Part shown: positions 25,301-40,300 of the stretch, one piece after another
Numbering within the stretch: the stretch's first letter is position 1
Layout of the letters: each line of letters starts with the position of its first letter
The notes under the pieces: generated by a model
The model's input: only the letters and a program-made list of their open reading frames with translations
The model's database searches: none
What the model was told of the DNA's origin: nothing
Made by a program: the position numbers and the translations under genes
NCBI GenBank assembly: GCA_949126835.1
Contig: OX421499.1
Location: forward strand, 4,972,295-5,036,294
Length of the DNA stretch: 64,000 nucleotides
Origin: Anisus vortex
Lineage: Eukaryota; Mollusca; Gastropoda; Planorbidae
Direction: 5' to 3'

Positions 25301-28300
25301 AGCATTCACAGGTTTCTTTGGCTACAGCCTACTAAGTGAAGCAGCATTCACAGGTTTCTTTGGCTACAGCCTACTAAGTGAAGCAGCATTCACAGGTTTC
25401 TTTGGCTACAGCCTACTAAGTGAAGCAGCATTCACAGGTTTCTTTGGCTACAGCCTACTAAGTGAAGCAGCATTCACAGGTTTCTTTGGATACAGCCTAC
25501 TAAGTGAAGCAGCATTCACAGGTTTCTTTGGCTACAGCCTACTAAGTGAAGCAGCATTCACAGGTTTCTTTGGATACAGCCTACTAAGTGAAGCAGCATT
25601 CACAGGTTTCTTTGGCTACAGCCTACTAAGTGAAGCAGCATTCACAGGTTTCTTTGGCTACAGCCTACTAAGTGAAGCAGCATTCACAGGTTTCTTTGGA
25701 TACAGCCTACTAAGTGAAGCAGCATTCACAGGTTTCTTTGGCTACAGCCTACTAAGTGAAGCAGCATTCACAGGTTTCTTTGGCTACAGCCTACTAAGTG
25801 AAGCAGCATTCACAGGTTTCTTTGGCTACAGCCTACTAAGTGAAGCAGCATTCACAGGTTTCTTTGGCTACAGCCTACTAAGTGAAGCAGCATTCACAGG
25901 TTTCTTTGGCTACAGCCTACTAAGTGAAGCAGCATTCACAGGTTTCTTTGGCTACAGCCTACTAAGTGAAGCAGCATTCACAGGTTTCTTTGGATACAGC
26001 CTACTAAGTGAAGCAGCATTCACAGGTTTCTTTGGCTACATCCTACTAAGTGAAGCAGCATTCACAGGTTTCTTTGGCTACAGCCTACTAAGTGAAGCAG
26101 CATTCACAGGTTTCTTTGGCTACAGCCTACGAAGTGAAGCAGCATTCACAGGTTTCTTTGGCTACAGCCTACTAAGTGAAGCAGCATTCACAGGTTTCTT
26201 TGGCTACAGCCTACTAAGTGAAGCAGCATTCACAGGTTTCTTTGGCTACAGCCTACTAAGTGAAGCAGCATTCACAGGTTTCTTTGGCTACAGCCTACTA
26301 AGTGAAGCAGCATTCACAGGTTTCTTTGGCTACAGCCTACTAAGTGAAGCAGCATTCACAGGTTTCTTTGGCTACAGCCTACTAAGTGAAGCAGCATTCA
26401 CAGGTTTCTTTGGATACAGCCTACTAAGTGAAGCAGCATTCACAGGTTTCTTTGGCTACATCCTACTAAGTGAAGCAGCATTCACAGGTTTCTTTGGCTA
26501 CAGCCTACTAAGTGAAGCAGCATTCACAGGTTTCTTTGGCTACAGCCTACTAAGTGAAGCAGCATTCACAGGTTTCTTTGGCTACAGCCTACTAAGTGAA
26601 GCAGCATTCACAGGTTTCTTTGGCTACAGCCTACTAAGTGAAGCAGCATTCACAGGTTTCTTTGGCTACAGCCTACTAAGTGAAGCAGCATTCACAGGTT
26701 TCTTTGGCTACAGCCTACTAAGTGAAGCAGCATTCACAGGTTTCTTTGGATACAGCCTACTAAGTGAAGCAGCATTCACAGGTTTCTTTGGCTACAGCCT
26801 ACTAAGTGAAGCAGCATTCACAGGTTTCTTTGGCTACAGCCTACTAAGTGAAGCAGCATTCACAGGTTTCTTTGGCTACAGCCTACTAAGTGAAGCAGCA
26901 TTCACAGGTTTCTTTGGCTACAGCCTACTAAGTGAAGCAGCATTCACAGGTTTCTTTGGCTACAGCCTACTAAGTGAAGCAGCATTCACAGGTTTCTTTG
27001 GCTACAGCCTACTAAGTGAAGCAGCATTCACAGGTTTCTTTGGCTACAGCCTACTAAGTGAAGCAGCATTCACAGGTTTCTTTGGCTACAGCCTACTAAG
27101 TGAAGCAGCATTCACAGGTTTCTTTGGATACAGCCTACTAAGTGAAGCAGCATTCACAGGTTTCTTTGGCTACAGCCTACTAAGTGAAGCAGCATTCACA
27201 GGTTTCTTTGGCTACAGCCTACTAAGTGAAGCAGCATTCACAGGTTTCTTTGGCTACAGCCTACTAAGTGAAGCAGCATTCACAGGTTTCTTTGGCTACA
27301 GCCTACTAAGTGAAGCAGCATTCACAGGTTTCTTTGGCTACAGCCTACTAAGTGAAGCAGCATTCACAGGTTTCTTTGGCTACAGCCTACTAAGTGAAGC
27401 AGCATTCACAGGTTTCTTTGGCTACATCCTACTAAGTGAAGCAGCATTCACAGGTTTCTTTGGCTACAGCCTACTAAGTGAAGCAGCATTCACAGGTTTC
27501 TTTGGCTACATCCTACTAAGAGCCTTTACATTTCACCACCTATCATCAGGTGCCCAAAGAACCCGCCAAAACTGGAGAAAAAGTCCAAGCCTTCAGTGGG
27601 ATTTGAACCTGAGACATTCAGTATAACAATCCAAGCACTCTTCCATTTGGCTACCACTGTGTCCCCCATTAAAGGTGCCTTTATTTTTAAAATTAACTTA
27701 TTGTTAAAAAGTATTTTTTTGTCAATACAAATTTTTCCCCCCAAAAGTGTTTTTAGCCAAATCCAACTTTCACAATAAAAAGGTACCCAGATGAGCTTAT
27801 TTTACCTGAGGTGGGCTTGAAATATCTGCGTTCTCTGATAACAGGTGTTGGTTTATTGCTGCCGTCTGCTGTACATTAGGTCCCCAGCTGTTTACACCAA
27901 GAGATAAGATGAAAGAAAAAAAAGCTAAGAAATCAAAATTACGCACACTAAACATTTTTTTTGTTCAAATTACATATTTATATAGCGCTATTCATAACAA
28001 AGTCTTCGAATGCGCTTTACATTTACCATCTGTTATTAAAATAAATCGAAAAAGTGTGTTTTTAGTTTTGTTTTAAAAATGTCTATATTGTCAGCTTGTT
28101 TGATTTTGTTTGGAAGTTCATTCCACCACAGAGGTGCTACGACCCTGTACGAGCGAGCTGCAAATGTTTTTCTTTCTACGCCTGGCACATTGAGGTGCAG
28201 ATGCATTCCGTCCGAACGCAGCCCTCCCCTCCTCGGTGTGTGAAGCTCGACCATGGATCACATGTACTGGGGAGCTTGACCATGAAAGCTTTGATAGAGT

Positions 28301-31300
28301 ATTGTCAAAACTTTGAATTTTATCCTAAGTGTTATAGGAAAGCCCGTGCAGTTTTTTGAGACAGATCGTTGAGTTGTCTTCATTGTTTAGGACAATTTTT
28401 GCAGCCATGTTTTGGACCCTTTGTAGTTTTTTCAAATCACACACTGGCAGTCCAATGTATACTGTATAGACAGTTCGCGTAGTCTAGATGAGAGATTACC
28501 AGGCCTACAATTAAGGTCTCACAAGCTTCTTTTGTTCACACTGCAAGTTTAAGTTTTTTTGGTGGTACTTGGTTTATTTATCTTATACATTACAGACGCT
28601 CCATCTATAAAGAACATTATTGCGTCCTAAGTTCATCCGTAGTCCGAGTCTAGTCGTGCATCTTTATTAATGTTTTAAATGATGTTAAGTTACTGGTTTT
28701 CCTGATTTGTTCAGGCAACCCATTCCATGCCAGATTGCCACTCAGGAAGAAAGAGTACTTAAATGCATTTGTTCTCGCATAAGGGATAAGGAAAGTGTTT
28801 TTATCCTTATGTTTATCTGAGCATTGCAACAGGTTGTTATTGGGTTGTATTTCTAAATTAGAGTTTAATGCCTTATGTATTATTACTACTTTACTCTTTG
28901 CCCTTTACTCTATTTACCGTTTGTGGAGTCTGTGTATTTGCTGCACTTGGGGTATGAACCTGACATCATCACTTACTCCACTGCTGTCAAGCTGAACAAT
29001 ATAAAAAAAAACAAAAAAAACATTACGCTACAAAGGTCTTAGAATAATTTTTTTATTCTATTAATTTTTTTCTGGAATCAGATACAAAAGGCAAAACATT
29101 TTAAAAAATCAAGTTAGTGCATTGGTTGCCTGGACATTGCTCTTTTTTATTGATTTATCTCATTGACATTACAACTATAGACATGAATCAATTTGGTCTG
29201 ACGGGATACTTTTACTAGTACGAAAAGCATAAGTCTTCAGTTCATGACTAGAAATTTTCTACTAAATAAAGATTTGTTCTGGTTTTATTCCAGTTGTATT
29301 CTTTATTTAAATTTCAAAATTTGTTTTTAAATTTAATTTTGAATTTTATATATTAAGTACATGTTTGCCCATTAGGAAGTGAAGGTCACTTGAAACATAT
29401 TTTTTTACCACTGTTTAGGAAATATAATTTTATAGATCAGTGGTATGAGAATGGTGAGTTTTGCTGCCCATGCTTAATCAATTCATTTTATATTTTTTTT
29501 TATGTTTTGTCCCCTTCAATTAGGAGTACAGCACTGACATACATATTGTTTAACTGTTTAGCATTTTGAAAAAAAACAACTAGGTCTAGATATTTGAAAA
29601 ATAAATTATTTTGCTATTTGGTATGCTTTATTTATGTATGTAGTTTTCATTTCTTTTTTTTGTACTACTTAAAATAGTAAATTTTATATGGATCAGTGAT
29701 ATAAATCTGTCATAAGCTTTTTTTCCATTATTATTTTAGGTATAACAATATGGCTGATTGTTTCTAAAAGATACGTAATAGAATGTCTCACTATGTCAAT
29801 GCATAGCATTGTGAAGTCTCCCCACACCCCTCAGTCCAATCCAAAGTGAACAACATCAATAACAGCGGTTAGTTCACCGGACTGTCAACCAAAAACCATC
29901 TAAAACGGATCCCTGTCGCCCTGCAGGAGTTTTGGGCCTAGTGGACATAATAATCTTCTATATAGAAGGAACGTCTGTAAACTTATAAGATAAACTTATA
30001 AGATAACAAGAGAATAATCATCATCATAAGATTGTCTTTCCTTGTATCTTTTCTTCTGACAAACTCTAGCATTTCTGTCGTTTTTGCCATGCCATGCATG
30101 CTGTTATATCACCTAATATCTTCCTTCTCTGTCTTCCCCTTCAGCTTTCCAGTTGTTATGATGTTTTCAATTTTTTCTTTTCATATTATGTGAGAATGAT
30201 AAGTTTTTTAAAAGCTCGCTTATTTCATTTACACAAACAACAAAATAAAACAAAGCATACTTTCCAACTGGGTGGAGGAATAATTCTACACATCCCATAG
30301 GGCTCTGCCACAGGCTGGATTTTACTGATAAAGGCCAGTGGGTTCAGAAACTCTGCCTCCGTGGGATGAAAGACTGGGATGGTGTCTTCTAGCGACGGGC
30401 ACGGTGGAGTTCCTGAGCTAGACGAGGAAAGTTTGGCTGGGGAATATAAGACTAGTGTCAAAATTGTACTAGAAAGGTGGTTTAATCACTCTGCTTAGAA
30501 ACTACACAGAAAAATTGTACTCAAAAACAAAGGAAGTAAACCATGCTCAATATATTTCTGAGTATTTTATAAGATCATTGTGTTGTATAAGTGTAAAAAA
30601 TTCCTTCCTTCCATTTTTTTCTTTAAACAAGAGTGGCATTAGTTGGTGTTTTACAAATAAACTTGTATACTTTTGCTTCTCTTATGGAATAGACACAATG
30701 AGGGCAGAAGTATAAAGTGAAGAAGATGTACTATTTCAAGAAAACTCTACAGCAGACAAAATAAAAAATGTGGCTCAGAATATTATGTACAAAGTGGATC
30801 TTTTGGTGATGTTTGAACCAGATTCTAGCAACAGTTTTTGAGTTTATCTTTATTTTTAAATAGGAGGCGTGCAGAGCTTTTTCAAGCAACTTGCCCCGCC
30901 TGTAGCCTGATCTGCTCTGCCTGTTTTGGTTGAGTAGCTTTTCGGCATTTGTTTGTAGCATGGTCGGCAACATCACTGAACCTGTACTGACTTCATGCCC
31001 TGAAGGGCAAATCATTAGTCGTCTAGTCACACCCTCTACACAATCACTCTCATGATCAAGCATGACAGCCAACAGAGTGCAGACGAGCCTTAGTCCAGCC
31101 AACCATAGAGAAGAACCAGGGAGAAAACTGAGCAATCTCCTGTCTCACAAGGATCAAGCACTTACCACTACCGGGTGTATGTCTGGACCGTCCCTTCTAA
31201 CCAAATTAGACAGAACTATAGCAGACTTGACCTTGGAGATCAAAGTGAACAATCAAAGCGGACATGTATAACTGTTATATGTGTGTATTATAGGCTAGTA

Positions 31301-34300
31301 TAGACAATAACAATGTTAGTGGTTCACAAAGTAAAAGTATAAAATTAACTGGGTCACAAAATAAAAAAGCAGCATGGGACAGCACAGCTTGCAATGCTGT
31401 TCAATGTTACCTTTTGATTCTAATGATGAGTTGTCAGTATCCTAAAAGAAAAAATCAAGGCCAAAATTTTTTTTTCTTGCTAAGTTGAAATAAACAAAAA
31501 TTACCTTTCTTTGGTGGAGTTTTTTTAGGTGAATTAGACGAACTGTCTTTGCGTTCTTTATTCTGACGAGTCGACAAAGAATCCTTGCCTTTGTTGGCTG
31601 AAGGCCTCTTGGGCTCTTCAGAATTGGAATTCTGCTTGAGACTTTCATCCTGGCTTTGACTTTGGTTGCTGCTGTCTGGTGTGGGCTGGGGTTTCTTTAC
31701 TGCGTTGGCTGGGGGCTTTCCAATTTCTTCTGCTGTGCTTCTTTTGGTGACTCTTTCTGGTAATTTCCCCTTGCTGCCGGCCCCTGCTTTGGCTTTATTT
31801 CTGACCAATGCGTTGTCTCTTTTGGCCCTTTTCAAAGCCATTTGTGAGGCCATAAGAAGACTGTATCCTCTGGTGCGCACTCTCTCAAGAGGCCGCACCT
31901 TGTAAGGCCGTCGAGTTTTCATGTCATCCATTTTCTTCTGCCTTTCCTCTTTACTGGCTTTAAACTTGTTTTCCCGGCTCCCATCGGACTCTTCCTGCCT
32001 CTTTCCGTCTCTCCCTCTCTCAGGCTCTTCAGGGTTTTGACGTCGCCTGCCAATTTTACTGCCCACCGATTTAGAAATCTCACGAAGCCGTAAACTTATT
32101 CTCCGCTTGGTCTTGCTATCTCTCTGCAACTTGCTGGCCAGTTTTTTACTCTTGCTTGCTGCGGCTGAGTTTCTCCTCCCTCCCCTCTCTGGACTTTTCT
32201 CTGCTCGCTTCAGTGCTTTCACTCTAGCCTGACTCTCTGGCCGGCGGTGTCGTGACTTTTGCTGAGCCACGCTGGTCAGCTTGTCCAAAAGGTTCTTCCT
32301 GGCGCTTCTGGCACTGCTGCCACCATCTTGCCTGGCCCGCATGCCATTCCTGAGACCAGAAGAACTTGGACTGCCTTGCTGACCAGGGCTTCGAACTGGA
32401 GTGAAGGCACCTAAAGCAGATCTCTGTAAATAAAAAAATCACAACTTCTTTTATAGCACAACCACATAAATGCAGTAAATATCAAATTTATAAAATCCTG
32501 CCTATTCCTTTTTTTACAATAAATTTAAACTCATAAAACTTAATTCATATTTAAGACACTTATATGATACATTAAGGCTGAGGAGCTTAACACATCCATT
32601 TCTTTTTACTTGTTTATAATGCAACAATTAACTTAGCATATATCATTTGATAAATTTGAACTGTATTTTTATAATACTACTATTTATAGATGCAATTAAT
32701 CAAAATAAACCAGTAAAATAGAAACAATGTTAGTAAAACTGAGGTAAAAGATTTTACAAATTGATAACACAAAAGAAAGAATTAGATTTATTTGTAATGA
32801 GTGGCTTTGAGCAATGCACCTACAGCAACATAAATAATACAAAGATGTTTAATTGCAATTCAACTAAGTAATAAATCTGATCGGTTATTTAAATTGAGTT
32901 CTAAGAGATTGAGCTAGATATAGGATGTACCTTGTTCAGATAATACAAATTAAATTTCACTGTTGAATTGGCTATTGCAATTAACCATCCAACAGCAAAC
33001 TTTACAGGGAAATTTAAAAACAAAACTCAGCAAAAACTACCAATGCTATATAATGAAGGCACCGAAAGCCAACTAAACAATTCAATAAATCAAAAGTGAA
33101 CATCATAAAGAGTGAAGCACCATGTGTTTTCAAGGAACTAGTGAAGTGATTGCTTAAATATATAAATAGCTTTGAAGGAACTAAAAAGTTTACTACATGT
33201 TTAAGTTGTCTAGTCAAAGATTACTGCAATTTAAAGTTGTGAATATTGTTTAAATAAAAAATACAGAAAAATGTATTTCATTAATTGAGACTTTCATTGA
33301 ATATAATCAATCCTAATATATATAGTTAAAAAAACTAAACGCAGGGCAATAAATAAAGGTTTAGTGAGTCTGATGTCTTCTGAAGGCTGCAGAATACTAC
33401 GCAAGGCAGCTAAAGATCACACAACAAGTGCCATAAAAAAAGAATTGAAATGTGTTCAAACAACATGCAATACGACTAAGAATACAACTTAGACAAAGAA
33501 TACCTGTAACTGAGCATTTTATTGTTAGGAAACCCAATGATCAATCATGCAGTAAAGAAATTGAATTTCAAAAAACCCTTTTATTTTATTTGAAAGATGA
33601 AATTGATTTAATACCCCTTGAAAAAACCTGTATTTAGCATGGCCCCTGAGAAAAAAACTAATTTTTATGGAACTATGGCCTAATAGACATAAAACAATGG
33701 TGCCACTGAAAGGTCAAAATATAATGAAAGCAAATGTGCACATTAAATAAGTTATGGTACAAAATGGCAATCCAACTTCCAATCCTAATCTAAACTGCAG
33801 ACTTCTTAGCAGCTCAAGAGTAGATGTATGTCTGTCAGGTTAAACAAACAGTCTACATGTAGTTCCGTATTCAATCACATGAACAGCTGTACAACATCAA
33901 TTTAAAAAATGTCACCAACTGTGCGGTGACATAGACAAATAAACTGTGCTATGCAGCAGTCACATAATAACTTGTTAGAGCTTATAAAGATTCCTTTATT
34001 GAACAAAACAAATGGAAATTTGACTGGATTATAATAAGACAGCTTATAAGATGCCATAATCTTCTTTATAGAAGGATACTCTGTAACATTTAAACTAAGA
34101 TTAACATAAGCTTCTAACACTAAGGAAATTTTATTTTGTGCAATTGAAATACCATTCATTTTGGCTATGCAATAATATAAAAGCCACAAGTACTACATAA
34201 AAATAGCCTTTCACAATTCTGAACTTAAATGTAAAAAAAATTTGCTTCAGTAATCAAAAGGTGCCACATAAGGTGGTGAGCGATAATTACACAACATGCA

Positions 34301-37300
34301 AACCAAAGATCAATATATATATAGAGTACCTTGAATTGGATACCGGTATTTTATTGTTAGGCAACCCAAATAGTGTGAAGGCATGCAGTAAAAAAAAAAA
34401 ATCAAATATAAAACAGCAACAACAAAAGGAAGTATAAAACAAAACCCCGGAAAATGAAACAAAATACACAATTAAGTCTGTCAAAAAAAACATTGTACAC
34501 TTGAGAACAAATATTACTTTTCAAGAGTTTGTTAGTATTTTTATTTTCATATTAATTGATCATAAATGTATAATGTTTTGTACATAAAACTGTTTTATAG
34601 AACGTAAACAGCATCAATTGATTAGCTTCAAGACATATCATTATTTCTTTTGTGTGTAGTAACAATTTATATTTTTAAAACGGAGATATTCTGGATATTA
34701 TTACAGTATAATAATACAAAATGAACATTCAAGTGAAGGTCTATAAAGGATGGTGAAGTTATATCTTCCTGCTATATTATAATGTAAGTATAAGTATATG
34801 GGTATATATGGCACAAAAACTAAAAAAGAACTGACATATTGGTTTACATACAAAACTAAATTATTAAAATAGTCAAACGAAAAAAGATTAAGTGAAACAA
34901 AAAACACATGAAGTTAAACAAAAAGGCAACATTTAAAATGCAGTATTTTCTCTTGTTACAAAACCAATGAATAAGGATTAAGGTTTCTATTTGCACAAGA
35001 CTTTCCAACAGCATTAAGGCTTTGGGGTTTCTAGTGGTATAGAATAGTTTGACAACAGTGAGAGTATGTGTTTCAATTGAAACAAAACAGTTTAATTACA
35101 ACAAGAGCTTATATGGGTTTCTATAGGGCACTAAACAATTCAACAACAATCAGGGTTTGGTTTCTATTGACACTTAACAATTCAACAACAATAAGGGTCT
35201 GATTTTCTATTTAGAAACAATAAGGGTTTGGGTTTCTATTGGCACTAAACAATTCAACAACACTCAGCGTTTGGTTTCTATTGGCACTTAACAATTCAAA
35301 AACAATAAGTGTCTGGGTTTCTATTCAGAAACGATAATGGTTTGGGTTTCTATTGGCACTAAACAATTCAACAACAATCAGGGTTTGGTTTCTATTGGCA
35401 CTAAACAATTCAACAACACTCAGGGTTTGGTTTCTATTGGAACAAAACAATTCAACAACAATAAGGGTCTGGGTTTCTATTCAGAAACGATAATGGTTTG
35501 GGTTTCTATTGGCACGAAACAATTCAACAACAATCAGGGTTTGGTTTTTATTGGCACTTAACAATTCAAAAACAATAAGTGTCTGGGTTTCTATTCAGAA
35601 ACGATAATGGTTTGGGTTTCTATTGGCACTAAACAATTCAACAACAATCAGGGTTTAATTTCTATTGGCACTTAACAATTCAAAAACAATAAGTGTCTGG
35701 GTTTCTATTCAGAAACGATAATGGTTTGGGTTTCTATTGGCACGAAACAATTCAACAACAATCAGGGTTTGGTTTCTATTGGCACTAAACAATTCAACAA
35801 CACTCAGGGTTTGGTTTCTATTGGCACTTAACAATTCAAAAACAATAAGTGTCTGGGTTTCTATTCAGAAACGATAATGGTTTGGGTTTCTATTGGCACG
35901 AAACAATTCAACAACACTCAGGGTTTGGTTTCTATTGGAACAAAACAATTCAACAACAATAAGGGTCTGGGTTTCTATTCAGAAACGATAATGGTTTGGG
36001 TTTCTATTGGCACAAAACAATTCAACAACAATAACGGTTTGGACGTTTATTGTCACTTAACAATTTAACAACAATAAGGGTCTGGGTTTCTATTAGCAGA
36101 AACAATTAAACAGCAATAAGAGTTTGGGTTTTTATTCAGCATTAAACAATTCAACAGCAATAAGGGTTTGGGTTTCTGTTGCCACTAAACGTTTCAATAA
36201 GAGGTGGTTTCCATTGTTGCAAAATAATTCAACAACAATAACAAGTTAAGAGTGGCTCCTAGATACTGATGGCTACAGCCTGAATGATGTTAAACTAACC
36301 AATTACTGTAAAACATGGCTGGGTGAAAGGAAAACTAACACTGGGTATATATAAAACTATTAAAGCGACATAAAACAAGCTTAAAAAAAAGTAATTATTT
36401 GGAAGCAAGCTATCAAGGTCAAAACTTATATGCAATACCAAACAATTTTTTTTAACAATTAAGCTAGTATAAATATTTATATCAACTTGATATACAAACT
36501 TGGATTAAATTGGTTTTAATTTTGTAAACACATATAATGTATAATTGAAAAAAAAAAATCAAACAATGACCAGAATTAAAAAAAAAATGTTTTCTATAAA
36601 TATAAGCAGACATAGTCATGAACAACTAAAACTGAAACATTTTAAAAGTATTCATACAATTTGAAGAAACAAAACAATGAACAATTAAGAAAATAATAAA
36701 TTATTTCAATTTAAGGCAGAGACATGGCAGTAAAATGTTAGATAATTTATTACAGGCAAATGGTAATATTAATGTTACATATTCTTCTTCACTTGTACTA
36801 TGAAGGCCAGACTTTTTAAAGAGTGAATGCACAACTACTTTAATGACAAAGAACCAAATGTTGTTTTGCACTTCAAGAATCAGTTAATATGTCTTGTGTA
36901 TATATATATATATATATTTTGGTGTTTTATATTAGAGTTTGGACACGAGAGCATCTAAATGTGTACTTGTTATGAAAACATAAATGTGAATCAAACATTT
37001 AGTAACATTATAAATTTAGTTTAGAAAACTAAATTCTTACATGAATGTAATGTGTTAGTATCTGTTTAGTATTAACAGCAATGTCAAAAGCTTATCCGAA
37101 AGAGGAAATAATGGTTCAAACATTAATTGGGGCGCATAGAAAGAAAAAAAAACATTTACTGCAAAAATCAACTGTTCAGTGCAGAGCATGGGGGGGGGGG
37201 GTTTCTTCTTCAAACTAGTGTTCCAAAACACATTTGCTTGGACTGATATTATCACTTCACATTATATCTTAATAAAGTGATACAAAACAGTTAAACTATA

Positions 37301-40300
37301 AAAAAAAAGAGTTATTATTGGTGTTTTTTTTAACCTTCATTTCAGATCAAGAATTTCATGTTCATGTAAATTAATGTTAAATGTGTTTAGTGTTACAGCA
37401 CAGTCACAGGGTTAGCTTAGTGTAACAGCACTGCCATGGGATTAGCTTAGTGTAATGTAACAGCACTGCCATGGGATTAGCTTAGTGTAATGTAACAGCC
37501 CTGCCATGGGATTAGCTTAGTGTAACAGCACTGTCACAAGATTAGCTTAGTGTAACATCACTGTCACAGGATTAGCTAGTGTAATAGCACTGTCACAGGA
37601 TTAGCTAGTGTAATAGCACTGTCACAGGATTAGCTTAGTGTAACAACACTGTCACTAGATTAGCTAGTGTAACAGCACTGTCACAGGATTAGCTAGTGTA
37701 ACAGCACTGTCACAGGTATAGCTTAGTGTAACAGCACTGTCACAGAATTAGCTTAGTGTAACATCACTGTTGCAAGATTTGCTTAGTGTAACATTACTGT
37801 CACAGGATTAGCTAGTGTAACAGCACTGTCACAGGATTAGCTAGTGTAACAGCACTGTCACAGGATTAGCTTAGTGTAATGGCACGGTCACAAGATTAGT
37901 TTAGTATAACAGCACTGTCACAAGTTTAGCTTAGAGGAAGAGAAATAATAAGAAATGAAAGTTGACATGCCACAGCAACGTCACAATTTTTGTTTAGACT
38001 AAAGAGGACTGTGTGTAGTTTTCCTGATAAAAAGGACACACACAAAAAAACAGCTTTCTTACATTCACAGGCATGAAATAAAGCTAAATACTTTTTTGGG
38101 GGGTTACATTTCAACTTTGCTAACCGACAAGATAATGGCAGCACAAGCTAACAGACAGATTAAAATAAGATATAAAAAAATATACAAAATTCTTTGACCT
38201 AAGCTGACAGATTTATGGTTTGCTGAAAAATATAGTTCAAGTCTATTGGGGGAGGGGGGGGGGGGCAATCAGCATAAGTGAATTGGGCCTAATTTGATCA
38301 AATATATTTTGTTTATATATAATAAATAAAATTCAATATTTTTTTTTCATTAATTTTAGCACACTATATCTTGCTTTATACAAACCCTCCTGGTATATAG
38401 AAGGTTATTGTGAATGTGGTTGGAGTCTAAAAATGATAAATGATAATAGGATTTAAAATGGTTTTCTTGATTTGTTAAGGCAACCCATTTCCATGCCCCA
38501 ATGTCGATTGGGAAGAAAGAGAACTGGGAATTTATTAATTAATCTTTGCGATACCCACAAAAACAAAGCCCATCCTACTGCAAAATACTTAATTGGCGGC
38601 CAATACTTATAAAAGTATTAACATTACACAAATGAACCGGCATGTAATTATACAAATTTTTCCTTTATTCAAATGCTTACAAGTAAAAGTGCATTAATAT
38701 ATTTTTTTCTTCAAATAATTAGTTTACAATTTTTTTTTTTTTTGCGCTCTTGTGAATTGATAGACTTTGGCAACTGTTTTCCCAGCAAGTAAAGAAATAC
38801 AAAATATCTTTTTCTATTCTATCATTTTTATGAGAATCAACGTTAACATTTTTATATAAGAACAGCATTAAAACAGTTAGTAATCAAATATGAATCAATT
38901 TATTTTTACAAAAACTTTGGTTGAAATATTTTGTCAATATAAAATGAAACAAAAAACAAAATCAAGTCACAGCATGTGAAAATAATAAAAAATGTTTCAA
39001 ACTGTTATATTTATTAATGCAATATCACAAAAGTAACAATGAGAGGAAATTCTAGCTACCTCAACTTTAAAAAAAAAAAAAGGGTTAATTGATAGACAAA
39101 TGCCATTTAGAGGAAACAAATACATCTTTCAAAAAAAGTACCGGGTACAAGCCATTTTGTTTTCTATTGCACATGAATAGACAAAAATACAACAAAGATA
39201 CATGTAAATATTTGGAACAAATGTGGTGCAATGGCAACTATTACCATTAGGGATAAGGGCCAAAACTTGTTTCTACATTTTGGTATATTGTTGTGTTATA
39301 ACTGCCCTTAAAATCTGATAATATTTTTGACAAAAAAAAAAGGTATTGAGAGGAAAATGTTTCATCTTCCATCATGACCTACCTATAACAAAATGTAAAT
39401 CTATTCAACGCCTCAAGGTCTAAACAATTAAAACATTTTTTTACACAAATAATTACTACCCAGTAATATATTATTTTTTCCGACTCACAACGAGAAAGTT
39501 TTTTTTTAGTTTAACCAAAAAAAAAATAAATCAATATTGAAGTTTGCACCAATTATAAATACAAGTACAATTTGGAAAAATAGTTATTAGTTGATCAATA
39601 AGTTTACTCAATAGATTTTAAGGGAGAGACATTTCAAACTAAAAATTATTTTGTGAAATTGAAAATGTTAAAGATTTAAAACATTTCACATAGCCTGCAG
39701 CTGTTTTAACAAAAGGACTTACATAACTCTGAAGCCATTGGCTGAGATGGCGCACACACACACACACACATATAATCATATTCATATAATACAAGATCCT
39801 TAAATTTGAGGGCTGAGTACATAGCATAAAAAACAAGAACCCAAATTGCCATCTCCTCTTTTGCCTGGGAGCACAATGTATAGTCTTGCTAAGGGATAAC
39901 AATTATCCCTGCTGAGCATGTATTGATTCCACAGATACAACAAACCAACTAGCCTGCAGGTTTGAGTTTTTAAAAAAAGTAAAGGGACACAATGCAGCTA
40001 TTCATTAGCTAGCAGACGGCACAAAATGAAAACAAGTAAAAAAAGCAAATAACAAGCCTTTGCTTGTAACTCTGCAAATCAATTGAACGTAATCATTTTT
40101 CACTGTTTTCTTTTCTTTTCCAAGTACCGTACTTCCCGATTGAAAGAAACAAGGACAAACCTTGTTTGTAAGATGCCACAAAATAATAAATTCAAAAGAA
40201 GCAAATGAATTACTGAAAACTTAGGCTTGACCAAAGGAAGTAAAATAATTTTGTAAGTAACCAAAAATGCCCAAAATGATGTTTTGGGGGTCAACACAAC

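Noticed and set aside
31411..31441. Possible 31-bp exon ([10 protein letters not shown]) between JARID2 exons 7 and 8
   Set aside because: It has an AG acceptor and a GT donor, but exon 7 ends in phase 1, so the exon would read G-GA TAC TGA and stop. Exon 7 joins exon 8 directly in phase.
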